NCBI GenBank assembly: GCA_903892355.1
Contig: CAITIE010000091.1
Coordinates: 62,001 to 126,000, forward strand
Source: an uncultured Pirellula sp.
Lineage (GTDB): Bacteria > Planctomycetota > Planctomycetia > Pirellulales > Pirellulaceae
DNA length: 64,000 nt
Direction: 5' to 3'
Part shown: positions 1-8,777 of the stretch, in pieces
Layout of the letters: the number at the start of each line of letters is the position of its first letter
Numbering within the stretch: position 1 is the first letter of the stretch
Made by a program: the position numbers and the translations under genes
The notes under the pieces: generated by a model
The model's database searches: none
What the model was told of the DNA's origin: nothing
What the model saw: the letters and a program-made list of their open reading frames with translations, nothing else

Positions 1-750
1 ATCAAGCCGTACTTGCCAGCGGCCCTGGGTGTGACCGCAGTCGCGATCCTGGGAATGCTCGGGTACGGGTTTTACACCAGCCAAATTGAAACACGGGCTG
101 CAAGGGCGTGGACCGACTTTTACTTCTCCGACACGCAGTCTCAGGATCTCGAAGCGATTTCGAAGGATTTTGCAGATACATCGGCTGGTCCGTGGGCTCG
201 ATTGACCGCGGGCGATGCGAACATGTCCAAGGCGATGGAAAAGTGGAACTTGGACAAGAACCTCTCCGACCAGTTTTTCCAGCAAGCGGTGGATGATTAT
301 CGGGAAGTGGCGATCCGGGCGACCGATTCCTTCGTGAAGAGCCGTGCGTTGCATGGTCTGGGACAAGCCCTTGAGGGACTTGGGCAACGGACCGAGGCTC
401 TCGCGGAATACCAAAAGATCACAACACTCACAGGACTCGGAGCCGAGTTCATCGCCGAAATCAATCAGCGGATCAATTGGCTCGATAGCAAAGACGGGAA
501 AGAGTTCTTCGCGTGGTACACCGAAAAGCGCACCAACGCACCAGCTTCCGCAACGGGTGGAGCGGGATTGCCAGGACTTCCCAACCTACCCAACTTCAGC
601 TTCCCTCCGACCGGCTCATCGCCTACTGTTCCTCCAGGTGCGCCAGCTGCAGAGACTCCAGCTGCAGAGCCACCTGCCGCCGAACCAGCTCCCGCACCGG
701 AACCAGCTGCTGGCACGCCAGCGGGTGCAGAGCCCGCCGATAAACCTTAA
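1..750 (+). CDS. TPR-like membrane-anchored protein (5' partial)
   Basis: The frame is open from base 1, so the true start lies upstream; the TTG at base 13 is not convincing. The visible part opens with a hydrophobic stretch (about residues 6-27) that should be a membrane anchor. A soluble helical region follows, with a TPR-like helix pair (RALHGLGQALEGLGQ, then TEALAEYQKI) around residues 115-145. It ends in about 70 residues of Pro/Ala/Glu low complexity. This layout resembles YfgM-like tetratricopeptide proteins, which help envelope protein assembly, but the family assignment is an inference. Stop TAA at 748-750. The next gene lies about 160 bp downstream on the same strand. Confidence 0.7.
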   Translation: MKPYLPAALGVTAVAILGMLGYGFYTSQIETRAARAWTDFYFSDTQSQDLEAISKDFADTSAGPWARLTAGDANMSKAMEKWNLDKNLSDQFFQQAVDDYREVAIRATDSFVKSRALHGLGQALEGLGQRTEALAEYQKITTLTGLGAEFIAEINQRINWLDSKDGKEFFAWYTEKRTNAPASATGGAGLPGLPNLPNFSFPPTGSSPTVPPGAPAAETPAAEPPAAEPAPAPEPAAGTPAGAEPADKP

Positions 751-908
751 TCCCTTTCCTTCCTCGCATCTAACCTGGGCCCTTCTGTGGGTGGTCCAAT
801 CTGGTTCAGCGAGATCAAGCGTTGAGCCATTGCGTGAATAAATTCAATCCAAATCGTCGCTCGCCGAGAGGCAAAGACCATCAAGGCCCCAAGGGCTCCA
901 AATTGCCG

Positions 909-2075
909 ATGGACGAGCTCGTCCTGCCGCAAGAGGAGTCGCTTGTAGAAAGTGAGGCCAATGCAGCTGCATCCGAGGAAATCGATTCGGATGAAGCGGA
1001 CGGCGCGGGAGTTTCCACCGCTGGATCTGACACCGCTGTTTCGGGGTCATCTGGGTCAGCCCATGTGTTTGCCGATCCAGTCCCCCTAAAAAACCTTAGC
1101 TTCACAGTGACTGAGGAGCATGCGAACACTCGGATCGATCTTTACTTGACGTTGATGATCGATGGCTATAGCCGCGTCTTTTTGCGCCGGGTGGTGATGA
1201 ACGACAGCGTCCTTGTGGACGGGCGACCGGTGAAGCCCGCGTTTCGTGTTTTTCCTGGCCAAGTCGTACAAATCATCGATTTACCACCGGCTCCTACCGA
1301 TGGCCCGATTCCCGAGGACATCCCGCTCGACGTGTTGTACGAAGACGAGTATTTGGTAGCGATCAACAAACCGGCAGGTATGGTGGTGCACCCTGCGAAA
1401 GGGCATTGGTCGGGGACGCTCACAGCCGCATTGGCTCATCATTTTAAAGAACTCAGCGACGCTGGCGGCCCAACTCGACCGGGGATCGTACACCGTTTGG
1501 ATCGCGAAACCAGCGGTGTGATCTTGATCGCGAAAACCAACGAAGTCCATTTCAAGCTTTGCGCCCAATTCGAAGCTCGCGACGTTCAGAAGTCGTACAT
1601 CACCGTTGTCAGCGGCAGACTCGATCGAGATCGGGACAGGATCATCCAAGCCATCGGGCACCATCCTTACCAGCGAGAGAAGATGGCGATTCGCAATGGC
1701 CATCCCAGTAGCCGTTACGCAGAAACACAGTTCGAGGTGACCCATCGCTTCCCGGGATATGCTGTGCTCAAGGTATTTCCAAAGACCGGTCGCACGCACC
1801 AGATACGTGTCCATTTAGCGCATATTGGCTGCCCGGTCCTCTGCGATCGCTTGTACGCCGGTCACGCGCAGATCACGCGAGGCCAATTGCTTCGGCGACA
1901 GGCTCGAGGGTTGCCGAATCGGGAACAGGATTCCGAAGTAATTTTAGAACGCCAAGCACTGCACGCGGCACAGATCGAGTTTACCCATCCGAAAAGTGGG
2001 CAACCTATCGTGATCTCAGCCCCTTTAGCTGCCGATATGCAACGAGTCATCGATGTCCTGCAAGAAGGTGACTAA
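909..2075 (+). CDS. rluD: RluA/RluD-family 23S rRNA pseudouridine synthase
   Basis: Likely converts uridines of 23S rRNA to pseudouridine. An S4 RNA-binding domain begins near residue 63 (LSFTVTEEHANTRIDLYL), followed by the catalytic domain with the signature GIVHRLDRETSG; the nucleophilic Asp is D198 of HRLD. KTGRTHQIRVHL near residue 300 is also typical. The frame stays open upstream to TTG 822 and GTG 834, but neither has a ribosome site; ATG 909 is preferred, with modest confidence. The first 60 residues are acidic and Ser/Ala-rich, a low-complexity extension not needed for the fold. RluA, RluC and RluD subfamilies cannot be separated by eye, so the symbol is provisional. Confidence 0.88.
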   Translation: MDELVLPQEESLVESEANAAASEEIDSDEADGAGVSTAGSDTAVSGSSGSAHVFADPVPLKNLSFTVTEEHANTRIDLYLTLMIDGYSRVFLRRVVMNDSVLVDGRPVKPAFRVFPGQVVQIIDLPPAPTDGPIPEDIPLDVLYEDEYLVAINKPAGMVVHPAKGHWSGTLTAALAHHFKELSDAGGPTRPGIVHRLDRETSGVILIAKTNEVHFKLCAQFEARDVQKSYITVVSGRLDRDRDRIIQAIGHHPYQREKMAIRNGHPSSRYAETQFEVTHRFPGYAVLKVFPKTGRTHQIRVHLAHIGCPVLCDRLYAGHAQITRGQLLRRQARGLPNREQDSEVILERQALHAAQIEFTHPKSGQPIVISAPLAADMQRVIDVLQEGD

Positions 2076-2224
2076 TCCGGGACTGCTCATCGATGGATTT
2101 TCCCAAAGATGCGCCCTGATCACCCCGGATGTACCCTTGCCAAACGGTGCCCAATGCGAAAGATACATGGATTCCGGCACAAACCATTCGTGAAAGGAAA
2201 CGACTAGTGAATAGGGATTATCGC

Positions 2225-2827
2225 ATGCCTCCTGTTTTTGACTCCCATGCGCAACAGAGTTACCAGCGGCAGCGTCAAATGACGCTGGGTGATTTGCTGC
2301 TGGAAAATCGAATTGTGTTTCTCCAAGGAGAAATCTATGCCGGCAACGCCAACGAAGTCGTCATGAAGCTGCTGTACTTGCAGAGCGAAAACCGTCGGAA
2401 GGACATCCACTTTTACATCAACTCCCCCGGAGGCGAAGTCCGGGCGACGTTGGCGATCTACGACACCATGCAGATGCTCAGTTGCCCTGTCGCCACATAT
2501 TGCGTCGGTGAAGCAGCCAGCGGAGCGGCGGTACTGTTGGCTGGTGGCTCTGCAGGCAAACGATACTGCTTGCCCAACAGCACCGTGATGGTCCACCAAC
2601 CTCATGGCGGCGTTCGCGGACAAGTGTCCGACATCGAGATCCAAGCTCGTGAAATCCTTCGTCTCCGAAGCCAACTCAACGACATCCTTGCCAAACACAC
2701 CGGTAAAACTGCGGATCAGATCGCGGCGGACACCGAGCGGGATTACTTCCTCACCGCAAAAGAAGCGAAAGATTACGGCTTGGTCGACGAAATCCTCGCG
2801 AAAACGGCTGTGGAAGAAGAGAAATAA
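2225..2827 (+). CDS. clpP: ATP-dependent Clp protease proteolytic subunit (first of two)
   Basis: Serine protease subunit of the Clp barrel, about 200 residues, the usual family length. The catalytic triad is visible: S99 in GEAASGAAVLL, H124 in VMVHQP and D173 in ERDYFL. The oligomer-contact Gly-rich strand SPGGEV is present. ATG 2225 is chosen because AGGG lies 8 nt upstream and the protein then begins near the mature domain; GTG 2207, with AAAGGA 8 nt ahead, is a real alternative. The frame also opens upstream to 2129. A second clpP follows 84 bp later, so the two probably share a transcript and may form mixed barrels. The Gly-Ala after the nucleophile differs from the usual Met-Gly. Confidence 0.93.
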   Translation: MPPVFDSHAQQSYQRQRQMTLGDLLLENRIVFLQGEIYAGNANEVVMKLLYLQSENRRKDIHFYINSPGGEVRATLAIYDTMQMLSCPVATYCVGEAASGAAVLLAGGSAGKRYCLPNSTVMVHQPHGGVRGQVSDIEIQAREILRLRSQLNDILAKHTGKTADQIAADTERDYFLTAKEAKDYGLVDEILAKTAVEEEK

Positions 2828-2834
2828 CCCGCAT

Positions 2835-2859
2835 CGATCGCGCCTCAAAGGTGCGATCG
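2835..2859 (+). promoter_or_regulatory. intercistronic hairpin between the clpP genes
   Basis: CGATCGC (2835-2841) pairs perfectly with GCGATCG (2853-2859) around an 11-nt loop that can itself form a 3-bp CCT/AGG stem. It lies 7 bp after the first clpP stop and 52 bp before the second start. No T-run follows, so it is not a classical intrinsic terminator; an RNA-processing or stability element that adjusts the ratio of the two subunits is possible but inferred. Confidence 0.45.
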
Positions 2860-2911
2860 CCCCCCAGATCCAACTCAGAACATTTCTCCCTATCGGGAAC
2901 CGAGGAAAGCT

Positions 2912-3520
2912 ATGCCACTCATTCCATACGTGATCGAAAAGAGCGGTCGTGAAGAACGGGTCTACGACATCTACAGCCGGTTGCTCAAAGATCGCATCAT
3001 CTTCCTAGGAACGGACGTCAACGACGATATCGCCAACGCGCTGGTCGCACAGATGCTGTTCTTGCAATCGGATGATCCCAAAGCGGATATCCACATGTAC
3101 ATCAACAGCCCCGGCGGCAGCGTAAGCGCAGGGATGGCGATCTACGACACCATGCAATTCGTTTCCTGCGATGTAGCAACGTATTGCATCGGTCAAGCAG
3201 CATCGATGGGGGCTGTACTCTTGACCGCAGGGGCCAAGGGAAAGCGTTACTCGCTCCCGAACTCTCGGATCATGATCCACCAGCCTTTGGCTGGGATGCA
3301 AGGAACCGCCGAAGAGATCTCGATTCACGTGCGTGAGTTCCAGCGAACCAAACGCCGCTTGAACGAGATCCTTATCCGACATTGCGGCCAAAGCCTTGAG
3401 CAGATCGAGAAGGATACGGACCGCGATCGCTTCATGGATCCCGAAGAAGCATGCGCGTATGGACTCATCGACAAAGTGATCGAATCGATGCCACGCGTCG
3501 AGCCACCTGCCGCTAGCTGA
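2912..3520 (+). CDS. clpP: ATP-dependent Clp protease proteolytic subunit (second of two)
   Basis: 202-residue ClpP with the full triad: S98 in [12 protein letters not shown]123 in IMIHQP and D172 in DRDRFM. It is closer to the classical ClpP consensus than its upstream neighbour. ATG 2912 is preceded by GAGGAAAG with good spacing, so the start is well supported. It would act in the cytoplasm with an AAA+ unfoldase (ClpX or ClpC), neither of which is in this window. Tandem clpP copies of different sequence commonly give hetero-oligomeric proteases in other bacteria; whether these two co-assemble is not shown by the sequence. Confidence 0.96.
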   Translation: MPLIPYVIEKSGREERVYDIYSRLLKDRIIFLGTDVNDDIANALVAQMLFLQSDDPKADIHMYINSPGGSVSAGMAIYDTMQFVSCDVATYCIGQAASMGAVLLTAGAKGKRYSLPNSRIMIHQPLAGMQGTAEEISIHVREFQRTKRRLNEILIRHCGQSLEQIEKDTDRDRFMDPEEACAYGLIDKVIESMPRVEPPAAS

Positions 3521-3623
3521 TAACCAAGCGATCGTTTCGGTCACAACACGCGGGCCTACCCCTTGCGATGATTCACGATCGAGGAGGAGACACCGCTCGT
3601 GAGTCCTGCTCGCTTGGTCTAGG

Positions 3624-3646
3624 AGTTCAGTCCAGAAGTTCAGTCC
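3624..3646. repeat. 13-bp-period direct repeat between convergent genes
   Basis: AGTTCAGTCC occurs at 3624-3633 and again at 3637-3646, separated by AGA, giving a tandem duplication of period 13. It lies in the 150-bp gap between the stop of the second clpP and the stop of the convergent exported-protein gene. Confidence 0.75.
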
Positions 3647-3671
3647 AATGCGATTTTTGTTCCGCATTGGA

Positions 3672-4163
3672 TCAGTTTGCACAGATATCAAACCAAGTAT
3701 CTGCATCCACCTGGAATGTCGTTTTTGCCGATCGTTTTAGTTTCATTCGAACATCGATCGACCGCGATCGAACGGCTACAGTGTCTGGATCATCCAATGG
3801 TACGGGATTCCCGATTGAGATCCGCAGTGTGACTTGGAGCAAGCCTCCCTCAATCGTCTCGACCGATCCGTCTACGCGGGTGCCGAACTCGAGTGCTGGC
3901 CCTATCTGGGCGATCTCTCCACCTGAAATGAATGAAAAAGGTTTTTGGTCAGCAGCAAGGATTGTCGGATCAGCCAGGTTTTTTTGGGAATCACCTCGTT
4001 TCTCGTAGACCTTAATGTTCAGCGTGTGATATTGCTGCTGTCCGTTCGGCGCCAACTCAGGAGCGGCGGATAGGCGTGGTGGTTGTTGTGGTTGCTGGGC
4101 CGCTGCCATAGCCAAACAAGCCGCTACTCCGCAGGCTGTCGTGAGAAACATCAAGTGACGCAT
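3672..4163 (-). CDS. small exported protein of unknown function
   Basis: 163 residues with a clear signal peptide: basic MRHLMF, a hydrophobic core, then cleavage near AMAAA-QQ. The mature part starts with a Gln/Pro-rich linker and continues with a predominantly beta region containing HTLNIKVYEKRG and LLQVTLRISIGN. I do not recognise the domain. It probably works in the periplasm or at the envelope. It stands alone on the minus strand, about 150 bp from the clpP pair (convergent) and 160 bp upstream of the nucleotidyltransferase gene. A coat- or secretin-associated role is possible only by analogy with small beta-rich planctomycete exported proteins; nothing in the sequence proves it. Confidence 0.7.
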   Translation of the reverse strand: MRHLMFLTTACGVAACLAMAAAQQPQQPPRLSAAPELAPNGQQQYHTLNIKVYEKRGDSQKNLADPTILAADQKPFSFISGGEIAQIGPALEFGTRVDGSVETIEGGLLQVTLRISIGNPVPLDDPDTVAVRSRSIDVRMKLKRSAKTTFQVDADTWFDICAN

Positions 4164-4322
4164 TGAAATTCCCTTTCAAGAATGCACTCCAAGAAATTGC
4201 GATTAGGCAGAATGAAATTTCCTAGCAATTTCGAGGATCCACCCCAATAGCAGTTCGCCGACCCCAGAGAAACGCGATAACTTTGCAAGTACGTGGGGTT
4301 CGCCTAGGGTCCGCAGTTGGGC

Positions 4323-5042
4323 TTAAGCGAGCTTTTGGCGGTTCGCGACCGAGGCGAGGCTCTGCCACGAAAGATCTTGGCCGAGGGCTTCCATGTACGT
4401 TCCCGCGCGATCCCAATCTTCTTCAGTCTCCATAAGGAACTTCATGGAGTCACTCGACAGTTGAGCGGGCAACGGGATCCAATGGGCTCGGAATTGGTTC
4501 GAGTGAAGTCGCATCAACTGCGGGACATCGAGTGGGTCGGAAGCCAAACCCTCTGTGATCAGCTTGGTCAACCCTTGAGCCGAACTCATCTCTGCAACCA
4601 ACCCTAGCCGATGCAGCGAGAAATTGGGCGAGTTTGGTGCTACGAACCCCACAAAGTCACAGCTTGATTGCGAGAGACCACGAGCGATCACGCGGTCGAC
4701 GAGTGCGGGATCCATGAATGGGCACATCGGATTGACGTGCACGACCCAATCCGCATTCTGCGAATCCGCGATCTCTGCAGCTCGCTGAGCGGGTGTCGTC
4801 AATACACTAGGAATCCACTTGGCATGGCAAAGTCGCGATTGATTGAGAATCGACCGGTATTTGGCAGGCCCAGTGACCACGACCGAATCGACCAGGGTCG
4901 ATTCCCCAAGCCGTCGAATGCTCCATTCGAGCAACGTCAATCCATCGAGCCGATTCAGAGCGCTCTCGATGCGAGGTTTTTGGGTCCCCGAATCCACGGC
5001 GAGATCGATCAAGGCGAGTGTTTGACGCGGTTTACTAGTCAT
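4323..5042 (-). CDS. nucleotidyltransferase of the cytidylyltransferase (NeuA/SpsF-like) type
   Basis: 240 residues resembling sugar cytidylyltransferases, which activate acidic sugars as CMP-sugars for surface polysaccharides. The pattern is ALNRLDGLTLLEWSIRRL (substrate loop and first helix), a DSVVVTG strand, and a central VVHVNPMCPFMDP resembling the family's acidic metal-site loop. The usual N-terminal Gly-rich Arg-Lys signature is not evident, so the protein may be divergent or catalytically altered. ATG 5042 is preferred over ATG 5069 because GGAG lies 8 nt upstream. No polysaccharide genes adjoin it, so substrate is unknown. Confidence 0.6.
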   Translation of the reverse strand: MTSKPRQTLALIDLAVDSGTQKPRIESALNRLDGLTLLEWSIRRLGESTLVDSVVVTGPAKYRSILNQSRLCHAKWIPSVLTTPAQRAAEIADSQNADWVVHVNPMCPFMDPALVDRVIARGLSQSSCDFVGFVAPNSPNFSLHRLGLVAEMSSAQGLTKLITEGLASDPLDVPQLMRLHSNQFRAHWIPLPAQLSSDSMKFLMETEEDWDRAGTYMEALGQDLSWQSLASVANRQKLA

Positions 5043-5411
5043 CTCGTTTGCTCCATGCTTTCTGACCATCAGGAATTACCAACGTACCAAATTCTTTGCT
5101 GAAAAGAGCTTTGGAGTTCCGGGTTCGATTAGCCGATCATGCTGCCTGCTCGCTGGGTAAGGTTAAGTTATATGCAACTTTTCCTCGATTGCCACACGCA
5201 AACCCCTTGGCAGTACCGGAAAATACTCTGGCGATTCGTTAAAGCCAGGGTTCGCATACCAGAAATCCTATGGTTTTTTTGGGCCAGATTTCCTTTGGTC
5301 GAGAGTTTGCTAGCGTCTAATGTCGAGCCTTGTCCGTTGGATACCTATTTGGGGGAACCAGAGTCATTCCCCGCCAACCGTTGAAGCTCCTTGCTGATTG
5401 GAAACACATTC
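5043..5411. other. intergenic gap, divergent promoter region
   Basis: 369 bp between the divergent starts of the nucleotidyltransferase (minus) and cox subunit III (plus). I see no gene, tRNA, strong hairpin or repeat. A GGTTCGATT string near 5127 resembles a tRNA T-loop but has no flanking stem. Confidence 0.5.
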
Positions 5412-6062
5412 GTGGATACACCCCGTTCTCGTACGATCGACGAGAGTTTGATTCCCAAGCCACCCTCGCTTCCTGTGGATGCACGGGCGATGCAAGGCGT
5501 TTGGTTGCTGATCGCGTCACTCGGGGTTTTCTTTTTCTCGAGCATTCTGCTGTATGTGGTTTACGTCTACATGCGAGTGAACAGCGATCGGCCACTGACT
5601 CAACAGTTTTTGCTCCCATGGAGTTTCCTGCCATCGACTCTTCTACTGATAGGAGTCTCGGTCTGCTTGGAGATCGCAACTCGAGCAGCAAAACGCGATC
5701 GCAATGCATCGGTCAAACGTTATACGATCGCAGCCTGCGTGATGGGGATCGGCTTTCTTTTCGTGCAGTCGGATGGAATGAAGCGACTCCTGGATGGGCT
5801 GGCCGACGCTCCGACCCGCAACGAGAGTGCCTATGGCTACACGTTCATCCTCGCATTCCTCCATGCCGCGCACGTTGTGGGAGGCGTGATTGGACTTTGG
5901 TGGACAACCCGCAATGCATTTCGTAACCAGTACGATCACGAGCGAAGTTTTGGGCTCCGATTCTGCACGTTGTACTGGCACTTCCTCGACATCGTCTGGG
6001 TAATCCTGATCCTTTGTTTTTGGATTACGCTGTGGCTCGTCAACGCCCGTGTAGCGGGCTAG
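5412..6062 (+). CDS. cytochrome c oxidase subunit III-like protein
   Basis: About 217 residues of membrane protein matching heme-copper oxidase subunit III: a first helix GVWLLIASLGVFFFSSILLYVV, then further helices and the family-typical ending with a histidine-containing FLHAAHVVGG helix and WHFLDIVWVILI. It would sit in the inner membrane and assist the catalytic subunits I and II, which are not in this window. The start is uncertain: TTG 5391 and GTG 5412 precede the first helix and ATG 5490 falls too close to it; GTG 5412 is used because it leaves a plausible cytoplasmic leader. The TAG stop runs into a 14-bp tandem duplication. Confidence 0.85.
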   Translation: MDTPRSRTIDESLIPKPPSLPVDARAMQGVWLLIASLGVFFFSSILLYVVYVYMRVNSDRPLTQQFLLPWSFLPSTLLLIGVSVCLEIATRAAKRDRNASVKRYTIAACVMGIGFLFVQSDGMKRLLDGLADAPTRNESAYGYTFILAFLHAAHVVGGVIGLWWTTRNAFRNQYDHERSFGLRFCTLYWHFLDIVWVILILCFWITLWLVNARVAG

Positions 6063-6088
6063 ATACAGAAAGGAAGATACAGAAAGGT
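6061..6088. repeat. 14-bp tandem duplication at a stop codon
   Basis: AGATACAGAAAGGA (6061-6074) is followed directly by AGATACAGAAAGGT (6075-6088), identical in 13 of 14 positions. The first copy overlaps the TAG stop (6060-6062) of the cytochrome oxidase gene. Confidence 0.85.
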
Positions 6089-6128
6089 AGATGGAAAAAG
6101 GGAGCGAGCTCAATTCGCCGCCTTACGT

Positions 6129-8768
6129 TCACTCGTACTGCAGCGCGGACGCCAGATTCAAGCGGGCAGCCCGTTCGGCGGGAAGAAGCGCCGCTAGAGT
6201 AACGACCACGATCTCGCAGAGAATCGCGGCGAACATCATCCACGGATACAGCTGGAATCGAACGGCGTGGCCGGTAACCACCATCGTGCTGATGTTGATG
6301 ACCGATGCGATCCCAACTCCGAGCACGACCCCAGGAATAATACCGATCATCGACATGATCCAAGCTTGAGCTAGGATCATCTTGCGTATCTGGGAGCGGG
6401 TCATCGCGATCACACGGAGCATGCCGATTTCACGCGTTTGTTCGAGGATGTTCATCGCGAGCGTATTGATCAAGCCAAAGGCGGCGATCAAGGCGCCCAG
6501 TGCGAGTACCGCCCAGAGTCCACCCACAACACCGTTAATCATTCCTTCGATGATCTTCGCGAGGTCGCTAAAGGATTGAAACATCAGGCCTTCACTATCG
6601 GCGAGAGCCTTCAAGCTTCCAGCGACTTGATCGCGTTTCCCTGATTCGACTTGGATGATTACCGCATCGGTCCCATCGACGTTGAGCAGCTTTTTTGCTT
6701 GCTCCGCTTCCATGTATAGCGTCAATCCACCGGCGAGGTATTCATTGGTGACCCCGGCGATTTCCAATCTGGTTTTCCCTTCATTGGTTTCCAGCTCAAT
6801 CGAATCTCCAGGCCCTAATTGCATTCGTTCCGAGAGTACCGAACCCAGGACCACACGGCCTTCATGGATGCCTTTCATCGCTTCTGCCTCGGTCCCTCGC
6901 ACCAGATCAAAAAAGTCCTGCGTCTTCGAGTTGAACTTGCGCACGACGACAATCACCGAACTGTCGCCAGCTCGAGCGCTCACAAACCGCAAAGTATCGA
7001 CCAGCTTGACACCATCGACACCTTCCACGCGTTGAACGAATCCATCCGGCATATCCGCCGCATGACCGCTGCTCATATCGGGCATTGCCGCGCGAATAAA
7101 AAAGTCGCCAACAATCGTGCGCTGATACCAACTCTGCACATCCCGAATATTGTCGAAGATGGTGCTGGCCATACCGAGTCCCATCGCCATGGCAACCAGC
7201 ATGATTCCGATGGTCATGGCCGAACGGCCTGGATGCCGCATAATTTGTCGACGGGCCAACCGAGTTTCGGTAGGGAACCAAAGCATGAGCGGTGCGGCGG
7301 CCAGCGTGGTCAAAAAATCCAAACTCGCCGGAAGCAACAGAATCACTCCCAAGATGATCAGCACGATGCCTGGCGTACCGAGTTGCACGTTGATGATTTC
7401 CAACGTTGCGATCGTTTGGATGAATGCACCCACAATGATCAGAACGATCCCGCCTTGGAACCATTTCCAGTAAGGAGCGTTTTTATCGCTCTCGGCTACG
7501 ATCTTCATCGCATCGGAGGGAGATGCGAGAGAAGCCATCATGGCGGGGATACCAGCCCCGAGGACGGATACCAGGACGCCGCACACCATTGCCAAGATCA
7601 TGGGTAGCACATCGAATGGGGCTTGGGGGATATCGATCTGCAGCAGCGCAGAGGTGGATCGATTGAGCACGGCGGCACCAAAGTATCCGCATGCGCAACC
7701 GATCGCGCTGCCGATCACCCCCAATAGAAATCCTTCGCGCAGGATCATCCAAAGAAGTTGGTTGCGAGTGGTACCAATGGCGCGGAGGATACCCAACTGT
7801 CGCCGTCGCTCACCGATGTTCATCTGAAACGTATTGAAAATAATGAACGCCGCCATGATCAACGAAAATATCGTCGCAATCAGAAGCCCGCGCTGAATGG
7901 CATAGGTACTTTCGCTCGCCAGCTCACTACGCATGCTCGGGCGGCGAACGTTCACTCCCTCCGGTAGCTGTTTCGCAATGGTCGTTTCTAAAGCTTCCAG
8001 TTGTATTTCATCGCGAGCGACCAACTGCACCAAATCGAGTTTACCGGGAGATCGGGTCCAACGCTGAACGACGCGAAGCGGAGCGACGACCACAGCCGAT
8101 TGGAGCGCCGACGATGCATCTTTCGATCGAATCCAGCCACCGATTCTTGCCGTCTGATTGCCTCCCTTGGTCAGCAGTTTGACTTGTTGGCCGAACTCAA
8201 AATTTGCGGCCCTCGCAAAGCCTTCGTCGATGAAGACTTCTTGCTCCTTATTGGCTTCCGCTGCTTCTGCATCGGTTGTCCCGGAGTCTCTGTTTGTGGA
8301 CTCTCCGCGCTCGGCACCGCGGATGATCTCTGTGTTCCGCACGAGTTGGTCTTGCTGGAGATCCACACCGAGCAACTGAACGCGGAATTTTCTAGGTTCG
8401 TTTTTGGAAGAGTCCTTGTTCGATTTTGGAGGAGCTGATTCGGTCGAAGCCGACTCTGAGGACTTCGGCTCCGGCACGGTCATGGTCGCGAAACGACGGA
8501 TCGCCGGAGAGATTACTTCTAAACCCTCGGTGTCGGTCAAGAATGCAACTTGCTTGGCATCGAACGAACTCCCGCCAACCGACTGGATCTCGAGGGACGT
8601 ACGGCCAGTGACGGCTTGCACCATAGCGACTTGGGCAAGCCGTGCCGATTTGGACGACAAGGCCGTTGCAACGATAGCTCCGGCACCGATGACGATGCTC
8701 AGGATCGTCAATAACGTTCGGGCAGGGCGATTTTGGAGTTCGCGAAGGGAGAGTCTGCGCAGTGGCAT
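6129..8768 (-). CDS. ABC transporter permease with two FtsX domains
   Basis: 879-residue membrane protein of the MacB/LolC/FtsX superfamily. It has an N-terminal transmembrane helix (RTLLTILSIVIGAGAIVATAL), a periplasmic domain, an FtsX block around residues 290-420 (IFSLIMAAFIIFNTF, GILRAIG), extra central helices, a second periplasmic domain, and a C-terminal FtsX block around residues 750-870 (ALGALIAAFGLINTL, MLRVIAMTR). Two FtsX units in one chain give a complete permease homodimer or pseudo-dimer. The ATPase gene lies 9 bp upstream, so the two form an operon. Likely jobs are lipoprotein release, lipid or peptide export; the substrate cannot be read from the sequence. A charged Ser/Glu-rich insert lies near residues 100-175. 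Confidence 0.92.
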   Translation of the reverse strand: MPLRRLSLRELQNRPARTLLTILSIVIGAGAIVATALSSKSARLAQVAMVQAVTGRTSLEIQSVGGSSFDAKQVAFLTDTEGLEVISPAIRRFATMTVPEPKSSESASTESAPPKSNKDSSKNEPRKFRVQLLGVDLQQDQLVRNTEIIRGAERGESTNRDSGTTDAEAAEANKEQEVFIDEGFARAANFEFGQQVKLLTKGGNQTARIGGWIRSKDASSALQSAVVVAPLRVVQRWTRSPGKLDLVQLVARDEIQLEALETTIAKQLPEGVNVRRPSMRSELASESTYAIQRGLLIATIFSLIMAAFIIFNTFQMNIGERRRQLGILRAIGTTRNQLLWMILREGFLLGVIGSAIGCACGYFGAAVLNRSTSALLQIDIPQAPFDVLPMILAMVCGVLVSVLGAGIPAMMASLASPSDAMKIVAESDKNAPYWKWFQGGIVLIIVGAFIQTIATLEIINVQLGTPGIVLIILGVILLLPASLDFLTTLAAAPLMLWFPTETRLARRQIMRHPGRSAMTIGIMLVAMAMGLGMASTIFDNIRDVQSWYQRTIVGDFFIRAAMPDMSSGHAADMPDGFVQRVEGVDGVKLVDTLRFVSARAGDSSVIVVVRKFNSKTQDFFDLVRGTEAEAMKGIHEGRVVLGSVLSERMQLGPGDSIELETNEGKTRLEIAGVTNEYLAGGLTLYMEAEQAKKLLNVDGTDAVIIQVESGKRDQVAGSLKALADSEGLMFQSFSDLAKIIEGMINGVVGGLWAVLALGALIAAFGLINTLAMNILEQTREIGMLRVIAMTRSQIRKMILAQAWIMSMIGIIPGVVLGVGIASVINISTMVVTGHAVRFQLYPWMMFAAILCEIVVVTLAALLPAERAARLNLASALQYE

Positions 8769-8777
8769 AAGTGGCGA

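Noticed and set aside
2204-2848. Minus-strand frame over the first clpP
   Set aside because: Antisense to a gene with an intact catalytic triad.
3568-4008. Plus-strand frame opposite the small exported protein
   Set aside because: Overlaps a minus-strand gene with a signal peptide; no motif or ribosome site.
5120-5140. tRNA fragment
   Set aside because: GGTTCGATT resembles a T-loop but there is no complementary stem or acceptor end.
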